A stretch of 64,000 nt of DNA from positions 1 to 64,000 of the forward strand of contig NZ_JZJL01000013.1 of NCBI RefSeq assembly GCF_000971335.1, read 5' to 3'. The stretch comes from Chromobacterium vaccinii (GTDB lineage Bacteria; Pseudomonadota; Gammaproteobacteria; Burkholderiales; Chromobacteriaceae). Both the position numbers and the translations under genes were made by a program. Within the stretch, counting starts at the first letter, position 1, and every line of letters starts with the position of its first letter. The notes beneath the pieces are model-generated. The model had not been told where the DNA came from. It made no database searches and was given only the letters and a program-made list of their open reading frames with translations. Shown piece by piece: positions 38,495-48,252 of this stretch.

Positions 38495-39544
38495 TCAATT
38501 GAAAATATTTTGAAACTCACTGTTGGCCCGTTCGAAATCAGGCAGGCGGCCAATATCCAGCCAGTAGCCATCGATCTGGTGCGCGCGGGCCTTCATGCCG
38601 CTCTTGAGTACAAGATCGAACAATGCCGGCATATCGAAGAAGCTGCCAGTTGGAACCAAATCCAGCACGTCGGGCGACAGTACATAAATTCCGGCGCTGA
38701 CGACAAAGCGCTGAACCGGCTTTTCCTCGATCGAATGAATATGTCCTCCGTGGACATTGACCACGCCGAATGGAACCTGCATCTCGTAATGGCGCACCGC
38801 CATCGTGGCATGGCTCCCAGCCTCCGCGTGCTGATCGACAAGCAGCCCAAAGTTTTCCTTCGTCAACAAATCGGCATTGGTGACGATGAAGGGGCAACTC
38901 GGAGTTTCCGGCAGCAGGCTGAGCGCACCTGCGGTCCCCATGCGCTGCTCCTCCCGCAGATAGTGGATGTCAACGCCAAGCGCTGAACCGTCTCCAAAAT
39001 ACGTTTCGATTTGCTCAGCCTTGTAATTCACCGCCAAGTAGAAGCGGTGAAAACCCTGCTCGGCATAGCTGCGAATAATGGTCTCAAGCAACGGCCGGGA
39101 ACCAACCTTGAGCATCGGCTTGGGGGTATCGCGCGTCAACTCCTGCAACCGCGAGCCCAATCCTCCTGCCATGATCACCACCCAGTTGTCGCGCCGCTCA
39201 GCGCCAAGGTAGTCGCCGATCAGCGCCAAGCCAACAACAACATTCTCAACATCGACAATAGGTATCTGATGCAGGCCTGTGCGCCGCATCGTCTCCAGTA
39301 TTTCCTGCGGAGTAGACGAGGCAGAAACTGTCGTGGCTCTTGCGTGCATCACCCTATCGACTCGATCATCCATACCCAAACCACCAAGCAACGCTCGGCG
39401 CGCATCCCCGTCAGACAGAGTACCCAACAGACGGCGATGTCCATCGACAACCACAGCCAGCTGCGTGCCAACCGAATCGATGATCTCCAACGCCTCTCGC
39501 AGGCTGACATCGGGACCGATCAGGGCTAAATGCCAGCTCTTCAT
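38495..39544 (-). CDS. ptmE: PtmE-like nucleotidyltransferase with CBS pair
   Basis: A 349-residue protein: two CBS motifs (about 1-118) followed by a sugar-1-phosphate nucleotidyltransferase (VVIMAGGLGSRLQELTRDTPKPML, EEQRMGTAGALSLL). PtmE of C. jejuni has this layout and makes the GDP-glucosamine donor of the legionaminic acid pathway, so the same role is likely. The CBS pair may sense an adenine nucleotide. It overlaps the acetyltransferase gene stop by 4 bases. Confidence 0.87.
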   Translation of the reverse strand: MKSWHLALIGPDVSLREALEIIDSVGTQLAVVVDGHRRLLGTLSDGDARRALLGGLGMDDRVDRVMHARATTVSASSTPQEILETMRRTGLHQIPIVDVENVVVGLALIGDYLGAERRDNWVVIMAGGLGSRLQELTRDTPKPMLKVGSRPLLETIIRSYAEQGFHRFYLAVNYKAEQIETYFGDGSALGVDIHYLREEQRMGTAGALSLLPETPSCPFIVTNADLLTKENFGLLVDQHAEAGSHATMAVRHYEMQVPFGVVNVHGGHIHSIEEKPVQRFVVSAGIYVLSPDVLDLVPTGSFFDMPALFDLVLKSGMKARAHQIDGYWLDIGRLPDFERANSEFQNIFN

Positions 39545-40194
39545 CGCTTAACTCCAAGAGGGCGCGCGGGCACGCCACACAGAACTTCACCGCCAGCGCT
39601 ATCGCGCACAACGACGGCACCCGCGCCGATCACGGTATCAGCGCCCACACTCACCGATTGGCGCACTACAGCGCCAGCGCCGATAAGGCAGCCATCGCCG
39701 ACATGAGTTTGGCCACACAGCGTCGCACACGTCGCGACATGACACCATGCGCCAACGATCGCGTCATGCTCAACCACCGCCGCGGTATTAATAATGGTGC
39801 TGACGCCAATCCAGGCGCCAGCCTGCACAATCGCACCGGCCAGTACTTGGGCATCGGCAGCCAAGGTCGCATGCCGCGAGACCAGCGCTCGAGGATGAAT
39901 CACAGGCGCAAAGGTCCAGCCCTGTGCTTGCAGCCTCTGCTGCGCGCGGGCCCGCGTTGCCGTTCGGCCGGAACCAGACACGAAGCCCAAACCGTTAACC
40001 AACCTCACACGCTCTGGCGCATGCGCTGCCAGCACCTCATCTCCGCCCAGCACCGGCAACCCTAAACGCAGCGTGCCGTGAAGGCGGTAATCGGGATCGG
40101 TGTAGCCCAACACCTCAATGCCAGACTCGAGCAGGGCATCCGCTACTACGCCCGCATGTCCTCCGGCGCCGATCACGATCACAGGCAGACTCAT
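39541..40194 (-). CDS. NeuD/LegH-family acyltransferase
   Basis: A 217-residue protein with an N-terminal PglD-like nucleotide-sugar domain (VIVIGAGGHAGVVADALLES) and a C-terminal hexapeptide-repeat helix (VLAGAIVQAGAWIGVSTIIN, then SVGADTVIGAGAVVVRD). NeuD-family members N- or O-acetylate amino sugars of nonulosonate pathways. LegH acetylates the 4-amino group of UDP- or GDP-4-amino-4,6-dideoxy-GlcNAc. The place next to legI and legG supports that step. Confidence 0.85.
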   Translation of the reverse strand: MSLPVIVIGAGGHAGVVADALLESGIEVLGYTDPDYRLHGTLRLGLPVLGGDEVLAAHAPERVRLVNGLGFVSGSGRTATRARAQQRLQAQGWTFAPVIHPRALVSRHATLAADAQVLAGAIVQAGAWIGVSTIINTAAVVEHDAIVGAWCHVATCATLCGQTHVGDGCLIGAGAVVRQSVSVGADTVIGAGAVVVRDSAGGEVLCGVPARPLGVKR

Positions 40195-41288
40195 GGCTCT
40201 ATCTGCTCGTCAACGTCGAAGTCACGCGCGGCGGGACGCCCCACCAATGACCAGATGTCCATCGGCGACATTCCTGCTCCGGGACGCTTGCAATCCAGCA
40301 TTTCCAATGTCAACAACTCGCCAGCCGCAATCGGGCGGCCAGCGACGATCGAACGGCGCGCCACAGCGCGATTAGGGTGTTCGGCCAGTGCCGGCAGTTT
40401 GCGCGCGCTTCCCAAAGCAGCCTCGATATTGCGGATCGCGCCCACCATATGCTTGAGCTCGTCAGGCTCAAGCGAAGCCAGATGGTCAGGTCCTGGCAGC
40501 GAACGGTCGAGCGTGAAATGTTTTTCAATTACCGTGGCGCCGCGGGCAACGGCGGCAATCGACATCTCGATGCCTAGCGTGTGGTCCGAGTAGCCGACCG
40601 GCAAACCAAAGGCCTGCGCCATCGTATCCATCGCGCGCAGGTTCACTGCATCCGCAGGCGCCGGATACTGCGTGACGCAATGCAACAACGTGACGTGATG
40701 GCGCAATGCATCCTGACCCGCCGCGCTGAAGTAGCAGGCATCGATCTCGCCCTGACCTGACGGCTGGCCATCATGCAGCAGCCCCCAGGCCAGCACCGCC
40801 AGCGCACGCTCCAGATCGGTCAGCGTCGACATCCCGCTGGACACCAGCAAACGCTGGCGGAACTGCGCGGCCTGCAGCAACAGCGGCGCACAGGTGATAT
40901 CCCCGGATGGAATCTTGATGGCCGGCATGCCTAGCTCGCCGAGAAACGCCAGGCTTTGGGCGTCGAAAGCCGTCGACATGAAGCGGATGCCGCGCGCCTG
41001 GCAATGCTCGATCAGCGCCTGGTGGTCCTCAAGCTTCAACTCGAGTGCACGCAGCATAGCGAGTTGTCCGCCGCCTTCTTTCGTATTGGAAACCTGATAG
41101 CTTGCCTTCGCAGCCTGCGCCGTAGCCAACAGCTCGGCCTTGAAAGTTTGGAATTTGACCGCGTCCGCGCCGGCTTCCGCCGCCGCGTCGACCAAGCGCA
41201 ATGCCATGTCCAGCGAACCGTTATGGTTGACGCCGGCTTCGGCAATAATAAAAACGGGGGATGGAGTCTCAGGCACGGGCCGCCTCAA
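40191..41288 (-). CDS. legI: N-acetylneuraminate/legionaminate synthase (NeuB/LegI family)
   Basis: Condenses a six-carbon N-acyl amino sugar with phosphoenolpyruvate to the nine-carbon nonulosonate. The 365-residue product has the TIM-barrel start FIIAEAGVNHNGSLDMALRLVDAA and VKFQTFK, then VGYSDHTLG and ATVIEKHFTLDRSLPGPDH. The C-terminal antifreeze-like SAF domain ends the chain. Placement with LegB, LegC and LegG favours legionaminate over sialic acid. Its first 20 bases overlap the legG end. Confidence 0.92.
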   Translation of the reverse strand: MRRPVPETPSPVFIIAEAGVNHNGSLDMALRLVDAAAEAGADAVKFQTFKAELLATAQAAKASYQVSNTKEGGGQLAMLRALELKLEDHQALIEHCQARGIRFMSTAFDAQSLAFLGELGMPAIKIPSGDITCAPLLLQAAQFRQRLLVSSGMSTLTDLERALAVLAWGLLHDGQPSGQGEIDACYFSAAGQDALRHHVTLLHCVTQYPAPADAVNLRAMDTMAQAFGLPVGYSDHTLGIEMSIAAVARGATVIEKHFTLDRSLPGPDHLASLEPDELKHMVGAIRNIEAALGSARKLPALAEHPNRAVARRSIVAGRPIAAGELLTLEMLDCKRPGAGMSPMDIWSLVGRPAARDFDVDEQIEP

Positions 41289-42435
41289 TCATGTGGAAAG
41301 TCTTCTTTAGCATGCGTTCGGCCGCCGGCATCGCCCGCAACGCGTCGACGATGCGGGCGGCGCTGCAACCATCGCCATAAGGATTCTGGACACCGCGGCA
41401 ATCCAGCGCCAGCGCATGGTCGATCGCTTCGCGGATTGCGGTGCGCTCGGGTTCGCAATGCAGCACGGATGCCGCCGCGAGCCGACCGCGCTGTCGATCG
41501 CCTACGTCAATAGTCGGTACCTGGAACGATGGCGCCTCATAGAGCCCGCTGGAGGAATTGCCGACGACAACATCCGCTTCTCGCATCAAGCTCAGATAGC
41601 GCAACTGGCCGAGAGAGGTAAACACCCTTGCCCGCGGCCGATCCTTCACCCACGCCTGCAAGGCAGTCGCCAAGCCGCGCCCGCCGGTATCGGCGTTGGG
41701 CAAAGTGAACCACAACACCCATTCCTCAGGCAGCTCGTCCAGCGCGGCTAGCAGCTCTTCCTGCTGACGCAGGCCATCCTCCGGCTCCAGCGTTACAGGG
41801 TGGAAAGTCACCAGCGCATTGCGCGCGCCCAACGGTTGTCCCAAAGAGGCCTCTAGCTCGGCACGAGCCAGCAATGGCTGCCGGCGCAAATGATCCAATC
41901 CCGGACTGCCGACAACATGGACATAACGCGGATCTTCACCCATTTGCACAACCCGGCGGCGCGCGATGTCGTTTGTGACCAAATGGAGGTGCGCCATTTT
42001 CGTGATGGCATGCCGAATCGCTTCATCGAAAGCGCCCTCGGTAGTATCTCCGCCTGCGATATGCACAAGGGGGACGTTATGCACCATCGCGGCCTGCGCC
42101 GCCGCCAGAATCTCGAAACGATCTCCCAGCACCAGCATCGCGTCCGGACGCAAGCGCTCAATCGCATCGGAGAAACCAATCAAACCTAGGGCCATCGACT
42201 TAGCGATGCCGCCCGGCGCGTCGCTGGAAACCAGCATGTCCACCCTGGCGCTGATGGGAACGCCATCGCGCTCAATGTCGCGCACAGTCAAGCCGAACTC
42301 TGGCGACAGGTGCATACCCGTAACAATGAGCTGCAACTCGAAATCCGGCGCGGCGAGCAAATCTCGAATGGGCCAGTACAACAGGCCATACTCGGCCCGA
42401 CTACCGGTAACAACGGTAATACGGCGGCGGGTCAC
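41269..42435 (-). CDS. legG: Hydrolysing nucleotide-sugar 2-epimerase (NeuC/LegG family)
   Basis: A 388-residue GT-B-fold enzyme that removes the nucleotide and inverts C2, giving the mannosamine-type sugar used by NeuB-like synthases. VVTGSRAEYGLLYWPIRDL at the N-terminus is the NeuC-family mark, followed by VLGDRFEILAAAQAA, VPLVHIAGGDTTEGAFDEAIR and NSSSGLYEAPSF. In the legionaminate route the substrate is the 2,4-diacetamido-2,4,6-trideoxy sugar nucleotide made by LegB, LegC and LegH. Confidence 0.92.
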   Translation of the reverse strand: MTRRRITVVTGSRAEYGLLYWPIRDLLAAPDFELQLIVTGMHLSPEFGLTVRDIERDGVPISARVDMLVSSDAPGGIAKSMALGLIGFSDAIERLRPDAMLVLGDRFEILAAAQAAMVHNVPLVHIAGGDTTEGAFDEAIRHAITKMAHLHLVTNDIARRRVVQMGEDPRYVHVVGSPGLDHLRRQPLLARAELEASLGQPLGARNALVTFHPVTLEPEDGLRQQEELLAALDELPEEWVLWFTLPNADTGGRGLATALQAWVKDRPRARVFTSLGQLRYLSLMREADVVVGNSSSGLYEAPSFQVPTIDVGDRQRGRLAAASVLHCEPERTAIREAIDHALALDCRGVQNPYGDGCSAARIVDALRAMPAAERMLKKTFHMIEAARA

Positions 42436-43598
42436 ACGCCCTCCGGAATCAATTGCGGGCTACTCGGAATGTTGACGATTCGACGCGCCAAGTCCCGCGC
42501 CACCGGCAGCGGCGCGGCAGGGCAGTCGCGGTACATCGGCAGTGTGTTCAGCAACTCCCAGACGGGCCGCGTCATCAAGCCGGCGGCATTGGTCGCCTGC
42601 AGCACCTCGTCCCGCTGCTCAGCTCTGTCCTCAGACAAAATCAGCGTCTGCAGCCAGTAGTTGGCTCGCGTGCCCGTGCGCTCGAGGAAGAGCGTGGCGC
42701 CGGCAAAGCCTTCGAACGCTTGCTGGTAGCGCCTTGCCAGCTCGCGCTTGGCATCGACGAAAGCGCCGATGCGCTCCAGCTGCGCGCAGCCCATCGCCGC
42801 GTTCAGATTCGGCAGGCGGAAATTGTAGGCCACCTCATCGTGGAAAAAAGCCCACGAATGCGGTTGCTTGGCGGTTGTCGTCAGATGCTTGGCGCGGCGG
42901 GCCAGGTCCGAATCATTGGTGATGATCGCCCCGCCGCCGCCGGTGGTGACGATCTTGTTGCCATTGAAGCTCAGCGTCGCGCAGACGCCAAAGTTGCCGG
43001 TATGCCGGCCATCCAGCAAGCTGCCCAGCGATTCCGCCGCGTCCTCGACAACGGCGAGCCCATGGCGCACCGCGACCTCGTTCAGGGCAGGCATATCCAC
43101 CGGGTGGCCAAAGGTATGCATGGGGACGACTACGCTGATGCGCCGGCCAGTCAATCGATTGAACAGCTCGCCGTTGCGGCGCTCGCCGATCTCGTCCAAG
43201 TGCTTGTCGAGCGCGCCTGGATCGATGCCCAGCGTGCGGGTCTCGCTATCGACGAAATGCGGCCACGCGCCATTATGGCGCACCGCATTGGCGGTAGCGA
43301 CGAACGACAGCGCCGGCACCAGTACCTCATCGTCCTGGCGCACCCCGGCCAAGTGCAATGCGATCTGCAATGCCGAGGTGCCGTTGCTGACCACCACCGC
43401 ATGCGCAGCTCCGGTATACGCGGCGAGGTCACGTTCGAATCGGTCGACGAACGAACCCACGGACGACACCCAGCCAGTCTGGATGCACTCAGTCACGTAG
43501 GCCAGCTCATTGCCCTTGAGCAAAGGCTCGTGCAGCGTCACGCGCCCGTCTCCCACAACATGGCGGATGCGTTCGGCGATGGAATCAGAAAAGGACAT
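42432..43598 (-). CDS. legC: LegC-like nucleotide-sugar aminotransferase
   Basis: A 388-residue DegT/DnrJ-type PLP enzyme that aminates the 4-keto group made by LegB. EPLLKGNELAYVTECIQTGWVSS is typical, as is SFNGNKIVTTGGGG with the PLP lysine K215. The triple glycine after the lysine and the long loop with GERRNGELFNRLTGRR match LegC of C. jejuni rather than perosamine synthase. It overlaps legG by 4 bases. Confidence 0.9.
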   Translation of the reverse strand: MSFSDSIAERIRHVVGDGRVTLHEPLLKGNELAYVTECIQTGWVSSVGSFVDRFERDLAAYTGAAHAVVVSNGTSALQIALHLAGVRQDDEVLVPALSFVATANAVRHNGAWPHFVDSETRTLGIDPGALDKHLDEIGERRNGELFNRLTGRRISVVVPMHTFGHPVDMPALNEVAVRHGLAVVEDAAESLGSLLDGRHTGNFGVCATLSFNGNKIVTTGGGGAIITNDSDLARRAKHLTTTAKQPHSWAFFHDEVAYNFRLPNLNAAMGCAQLERIGAFVDAKRELARRYQQAFEGFAGATLFLERTGTRANYWLQTLILSEDRAEQRDEVLQATNAAGLMTRPVWELLNTLPMYRDCPAAPLPVARDLARRIVNIPSSPQLIPEGV

Positions 43599-43604
43599 GG
43601 CGGA

Positions 43605-44615
43605 TCAGATATTGTAGTTGCCGGCCTTGTAACGGCCCAGGTTCGACGGTTCCGTGAACCAGTCGATCGTTTCCTTCAGGCCGCGACGCAAGCCGTCAAT
43701 GCCGGCATACTCCGGCCCCCAGCCGGCCAGTTCACGCGCCAGCCGGTTATCGGCCCACAGGCGCTCAACCTCGCTCCCTGCAGGACGCAGACGTTGCTCG
43801 TCGCTGGTGAAACGCACGTCGCGGCCCATCAGTTCCGCAATCAGACGGGCCGTATCACCAACCGATATCTCGTAGTTGCTGCCCACGTTGATCACCTTGC
43901 CCAGCGCCGCGTCGCACTCTGCGACTGCGCAGAAACCCCGCACGGTGTCTTGCACGAAGTTGAAGTCTCGCGTCGGGTGGATGGCACCCAGCTTGATCTC
44001 GTCCATGCCGGCAGCGATCTGCGTGATGATCGTCGGAATCACGGCGCGCGCCGACTGACGGGGACCATAAGTGTTGAATGGACGAATCGTCGTCACCGGC
44101 GTCTCAAAAGACAGGAAGAAACTTTGCGCGATCTGATCCGCGCCGATCTTGCTGGCCGAATAAGGCGACTGGCCTTGCAGCGGGTGCGCCTCCGTAATTG
44201 GAACAAAGCGCGCCGTGCCGTAGACCTCGCTCGTGGAGGTGTGCACCACGCGCTCCACGCCCAACTCGCGCGCCGCCTGCACAACATTGAGCGTGCCTTT
44301 GACGTTGGTATCGATGTAGGTATCCGGCGAGTGATACGAGTAAGGGATGGCAATCAGCGCCGCCAGATGCAGCACTACGTCGCATCCCTGCATCGCCGTG
44401 CGCACGCCATGTGGATCGCGGATGTCGCCAGCGAACACCTCGAATGAACGCCGGATGTCCTCCGGGCTTTGATCCAGCCAGCCCCAGCTATTGAAGCTGT
44501 TGTAATAGACGAAGGCTCGCACGTCGGCGCCCTGGCGCACCAGATGCTCAACGAGGTGGGAACCGATAAAACCATCCGCGCCAGTAACGAGGATTTTCTT
44601 GCCTTGCAGTTTCAT
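43605..44615 (-). CDS. legB: LegB-like nucleotide-sugar 4,6-dehydratase
   Basis: A 336-residue extended SDR that starts the legionaminate branch by 4,6-dehydration of UDP- or GDP-N-acetylglucosamine. It has VTGADGFIGSHLVEHLV (NAD), STSEVYG (Thr/Ser-Glu) and YSASK (Tyr-Lys), and the TIRPFNTYGPRQSARAVIP stretch typical of LegB. First gene of the nine-gene nonulosonate block; the Gmd gene is 19 bases upstream. Confidence 0.91.
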   Translation of the reverse strand: MKLQGKKILVTGADGFIGSHLVEHLVRQGADVRAFVYYNSFNSWGWLDQSPEDIRRSFEVFAGDIRDPHGVRTAMQGCDVVLHLAALIAIPYSYHSPDTYIDTNVKGTLNVVQAARELGVERVVHTSTSEVYGTARFVPITEAHPLQGQSPYSASKIGADQIAQSFFLSFETPVTTIRPFNTYGPRQSARAVIPTIITQIAAGMDEIKLGAIHPTRDFNFVQDTVRGFCAVAECDAALGKVINVGSNYEISVGDTARLIAELMGRDVRFTSDEQRLRPAGSEVERLWADNRLARELAGWGPEYAGIDGLRRGLKETIDWFTEPSNLGRYKAGNYNI

Positions 44616-44634
44616 GATCGTAATCCGCGTCGCA

Positions 44635-45756
44635 TCACTCGTTGTAGTCGTAGGCTTTGAAGCCGGCCTGTTTGACCAGATGGTCGCGACAGGCTGCTTG
44701 GTAGTCGCTCACCACCATCTCGCTGACCAGCTCGCGCAGCGTGGTCTTGGGGGTCCAACCCAGCTTCTGCCCCGCGCGGGTCGGGTCGCCCAATAACGTC
44801 TCAACCTCGGTGGGGCGGAAATAGCGGGGGTCGACTTTGACGATGACGTCGCCCACCTTGCATTTGGCCTTGTCGCCGGTCACCGCCGAAACGCGACCGA
44901 TCTCATCCACGCCCTCGCCCTCAAAAGTCACCGTGATGCCAAGCTCGGCGGCGGCGAAATCGACAAACTGGCGCACCGAGTACTGCACGCCAGTGGCGAT
45001 GACGAAGTCCTCGGGCTTGTCCTGCTGCAGCATCAACCACTGCATCTCGACATAATCGCGCGCATGGCCCCAGTCGCGCAGCGCGCTCATGTTGCCCAGG
45101 TACAGGCAGTCCTGTAATCCGAGAGCGATACGCGCGATGGCACGCGTAATCTTGCGCGTGACGAAGGTTTCTCCACGGATAGGACTTTCGTGATTGAACA
45201 GGATGCCATTGCAGGCATACATGCCATAAGCTTCGCGGTAATTAACCGTGATCCAGTAGGCATACAGCTTGGCCACCGCATAGGGACTGCGCGGATAGAA
45301 TGGCGTGCTTTCCTTCTGCGGCACTTCCTGCACCAAGCCATAAAGCTCGGAAGTGCTAGCCTGGTAGAAGCGCGTCTTCTTTTCCAAACCGAGGATGCGG
45401 ATCGCCTCCAGCAGACGCAAAGCGCCAATACCATCGGCGTTAGCAGTGTACTCAGGTTCTTCAAAACTTACCGCCACATGACTCTGCGCCGCCAGGTTGT
45501 AAATTTCGTCAGGCTGCACCTGCTGGACGATTCGAATCAGGTTCGTCGAGTCGGTCAGATCGCCGTAGTGCAGCTTGAAACGCTGATCCGGATCGTGCGG
45601 GTCTTGGTAAAGATGATCAATGCGATCGGTGTTGAAGAGACTCGTGCGTCGCTTGACTCCGTGCACCTCGTAACCTTTGGACAGCAGGAACTCTGCTAAG
45701 TAAGCGCCATCCTGGCCGGTAATACCAGTGATAAGAGCGACTTTCTTGTTCGACAT
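44635..45756 (-). CDS. gmd: GDP-mannose 4,6-dehydratase
   Basis: Converts GDP-D-mannose to GDP-4-keto-6-deoxy-D-mannose. From the ATG at 45756 the product is 373 residues, the exact E. coli length. It starts with [28 protein letters not shown] carries the catalytic residues and [10 protein letters not shown] the Tyr-Lys pair. The [17 protein letters not shown] segment is the Gmd hallmark. Its product can go to GDP-L-fucose through Fcl or to GDP-perosamine through the aminotransferase at 27531. Confidence 0.96.
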   Translation of the reverse strand: MSNKKVALITGITGQDGAYLAEFLLSKGYEVHGVKRRTSLFNTDRIDHLYQDPHDPDQRFKLHYGDLTDSTNLIRIVQQVQPDEIYNLAAQSHVAVSFEEPEYTANADGIGALRLLEAIRILGLEKKTRFYQASTSELYGLVQEVPQKESTPFYPRSPYAVAKLYAYWITVNYREAYGMYACNGILFNHESPIRGETFVTRKITRAIARIALGLQDCLYLGNMSALRDWGHARDYVEMQWLMLQQDKPEDFVIATGVQYSVRQFVDFAAAELGITVTFEGEGVDEIGRVSAVTGDKAKCKVGDVIVKVDPRYFRPTEVETLLGDPTRAGQKLGWTPKTTLRELVSEMVVSDYQAACRDHLVKQAGFKAYDYNE

Positions 45757-45776
45757 CGTATTCTTTCTTCGCAAAA

Positions 45777-46703
45777 TCAGTATCGGAAAGGAGCAGCTTC
45801 ATAGGCCAGACGTAGCCCTTCGCTCAACGGGGTGCGCGCACACCAGCCCAACGCTTCCAGGCGACCGACATCCAGTAATTTGCGCGGCGTGCCATCTGGC
45901 TTGGACAAATCAAATACAATGCGCCCCTCAAAGCCTACAGTGGCCATTACCATCTCGGCCAACTCGCGGATCGTCACATCCTCGCCTGTGCCGATGTTGA
46001 CCAGATCGCCGTCATAATCCCGCTCCATCAGGTGAACGCAAGCATCGGCTAAGTCATCCACATACAGGAACTCGCGGCGCGGAGCGCCGCTTCCCCAAAC
46101 CACGCACTCCTTGTCGCCGCGCAGTTTTGCCTCATGCGCCTTGCGCAGCAGCGCCGGCAAAACATGGCTGCTGACCAAATCGTAATTGTCGTTGGGGCCA
46201 TAAAGGTTGGTGGGCATCACGCTCACATACTGTCGGCCATACTGACGGTTGTAGCTCTCGGCCAGCTTGATGCCCGCGATCTTGGCTATGGCGTAAGGCT
46301 CATTGGTCTGCTCCAGCAATCCCGTCAGCAGGTACTCTTCCTTGATGGGCTGAGGACAGTCCCGCGGATAGATACAGCTGGAGCCGAGGAACATTAACCG
46401 CTGCACACCCGCCAAATGCGCGCCATGGATGAGATTGGCCTCTATCATCAGGTTCTGATAGATAAAGTCAGCACGCTGCAGATTGTTAGCCTGAATGCCC
46501 CCCACCTTGGCAGCGGCGATGAAAAGGTAATGCGGCTTCTCACGAGCCAAGAACTCATGCACCGAGCGTGAGTCGAGCAGATCCAAATCTGAACGGTCGG
46601 CGGTAAGGATGCTTGTGTAGCCCGCGGCACGCAGTCGTCGTGCAAGAGCGCTGCCAACCATGCCACGGTGGCCCGTTACAAAAATCTTACTATCTTTGTC
46701 CAT
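45777..46703 (-). CDS. fcl: GDP-L-fucose synthase
   Basis: Epimerises and reduces GDP-4-keto-6-deoxymannose to GDP-L-fucose. The product is about 308 residues from the ATG at 46703 ([20 protein letters not shown]), with [17 protein letters not shown] and the YAIAK Tyr-Lys motif typical of Fcl/WcaG. A GTG at 46712 would overlap the manC stop (GTGA) and is an alternative start. It sits directly between manC and gmd, the usual fucose or colitose gene order. Confidence 0.93.
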   Translation of the reverse strand: MDKDSKIFVTGHRGMVGSALARRLRAAGYTSILTADRSDLDLLDSRSVHEFLAREKPHYLFIAAAKVGGIQANNLQRADFIYQNLMIEANLIHGAHLAGVQRLMFLGSSCIYPRDCPQPIKEEYLLTGLLEQTNEPYAIAKIAGIKLAESYNRQYGRQYVSVMPTNLYGPNDNYDLVSSHVLPALLRKAHEAKLRGDKECVVWGSGAPRREFLYVDDLADACVHLMERDYDGDLVNIGTGEDVTIRELAEMVMATVGFEGRIVFDLSKPDGTPRKLLDVGRLEALGWCARTPLSEGLRLAYEAAPFRY

Positions 46704-46708
46704 GCTGC

Positions 46709-48151
46709 TCACTGCCGACCATAGGTATCTTCGAAGCGCACGATATCATCTTCACCCAAATAGCTCCCAGACTGTACCTCTATGATTTCCAATGGAATCG
46801 TCCCCGGATTAGCCAACCGGTGTACCTCGCCTAGGGGAATATAGGTCGACTGATTTTCGGTCAACAGAATGACATTGTCGCCATTTGTAATCTCGGCGGT
46901 ACCTTTGACCACGATCCAATGCTCGGCACGATGGTGGTGTTTTTGCAGGCTCAAGCTAGCCTTAGGCTTGACCTGAATGCGTTTGACTTTGAAACGCCCG
47001 CCTTCATCAAGGCTGTCATACCATCCCCAAGGACGGTGAACCTTGCGATGCAGCGCATACTCTTCCCGCTTTTTCTGCCCCAAGGCATTGACAACGCGTT
47101 TGACATCTTGGCTGCGCGACTGGTTGACCACAAGCACAGCGTCAGGCGTTTCAACAACAATGACGTCGTCAATCCCGACCAGGCTGACTAACCGGCTGGT
47201 TGCATGCACAAGTGTATTGTGGCTGTCGATTGCCAGCACATCCCCAACATGCGCATTCCCGGACTCATCCTTCGGCAAGACTTTCCAAACGGCATCCCAA
47301 GCGCCCAAATCGCTCCAGCCTGCATCCAGAGGAACCATTTTAATATCGAAACGGCTGCCCGGGCAGCGCTCCATCACGGCATAGTCAACGGAATCGGAAG
47401 GGATTTTGGCGAATTCGCCCCTGCCGGGTCTGATAAATTGAGCATCGACAGTACGCTGAGTCCAAGCCAGATAGGTTGCATCCAGAATATCGCTGCGAAA
47501 CTGTTCTAGCGCCTTCAGCCACACAGAGGCCTTGAGTACAAACATGCCCGCATTCCAATAATACCCACCCTCAATAAGATAGGACTCAGCAGTTTCCTCG
47601 TCTGGTTTCTCAACGAAGCGCTTAACAACCTGAGCACTACCATTTGCATTGGCATTGTGGATCTGGATATAGCCGTAGCCCGTCTCAGGACGATCCGGCG
47701 TCACACCCAGAATCACTATCGCTTCGTTTGCCGCCTCGCGAATCGCCGACTGCGTTGCCGATGCAAATGCCACAGCATCAGTCACCATCTGATCAGCAGG
47801 GGTAACAACCAAAACCGGATCATCGCCACTTGCCATTGCAGCCAAGGCCGCCAGAGTAAGCGCTGGCGCCGTATTTCGGCCGATCGGCTCAAGCAAGGCT
47901 GCACCCAACTCGATGTCGACTTCACGCAACTGCTCTGCGGCGAGGAAGCGATGATCCTCACCTGTGACAATGAGCGGAGAAGCAATCTTCAGGTCAACGT
48001 CACCCAAATTTGACAGGCGCTGCGCCGCTTGCTGAAACAGGCTTTCCTGACCATTCAGGCACAGAAACTGCTTCGGAAAACCAGCCCGGGAAAGCGGCCA
48101 CAAACGAGTCCCTGAACCTCCACACAAAATGACGGGAGTGACCTTGATCAT
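46709..48151 (-). CDS. manC: Mannose-1-phosphate guanylyltransferase/mannose-6-phosphate isomerase
   Basis: A 480-residue bifunctional enzyme giving GDP-mannose. The N-terminal nucleotidyltransferase ([24 protein letters not shown]) and FVEKPD segment lead to a C-terminal type II mannose-6-phosphate isomerase cupin (about 350-480, with [12 protein letters not shown] and [15 protein letters not shown]). It is the first gene of the 26-kb operon, 90 bases after the ops element. Confidence 0.95.
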   Translation of the reverse strand: MIKVTPVILCGGSGTRLWPLSRAGFPKQFLCLNGQESLFQQAAQRLSNLGDVDLKIASPLIVTGEDHRFLAAEQLREVDIELGAALLEPIGRNTAPALTLAALAAMASGDDPVLVVTPADQMVTDAVAFASATQSAIREAANEAIVILGVTPDRPETGYGYIQIHNANANGSAQVVKRFVEKPDEETAESYLIEGGYYWNAGMFVLKASVWLKALEQFRSDILDATYLAWTQRTVDAQFIRPGRGEFAKIPSDSVDYAVMERCPGSRFDIKMVPLDAGWSDLGAWDAVWKVLPKDESGNAHVGDVLAIDSHNTLVHATSRLVSLVGIDDVIVVETPDAVLVVNQSRSQDVKRVVNALGQKKREEYALHRKVHRPWGWYDSLDEGGRFKVKRIQVKPKASLSLQKHHHRAEHWIVVKGTAEITNGDNVILLTENQSTYIPLGEVHRLANPGTIPLEIIEVQSGSYLGEDDIVRFEDTYGRQ

Positions 48152-48240
48152 GATTTTCGTCCTCCCCAGCCTGTTTGATCAACTTCTAATTTCCGCATCC
48201 AGCCCCCTGCTTCATATCAGAAAAGCCTTGGTCAGCACCG

Positions 48241-48252
48241 CACGCTACCGTC
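48241..48252 (-). promoter_or_regulatory. ops element (RfaH recruitment site) of the polysaccharide operon
   Basis: On the minus strand GACGGTAGCGTG matches the ops consensus GGCGGTAGCGTG at 11 of 12 positions, including the invariant GGTAGCGTG core. It lies 90 bases upstream of manC, at the head of a very long polysaccharide operon. This is where RfaH-type antitermination is known to act. The rest of the JUMPstart sequence is only weakly matched. Confidence 0.75.
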
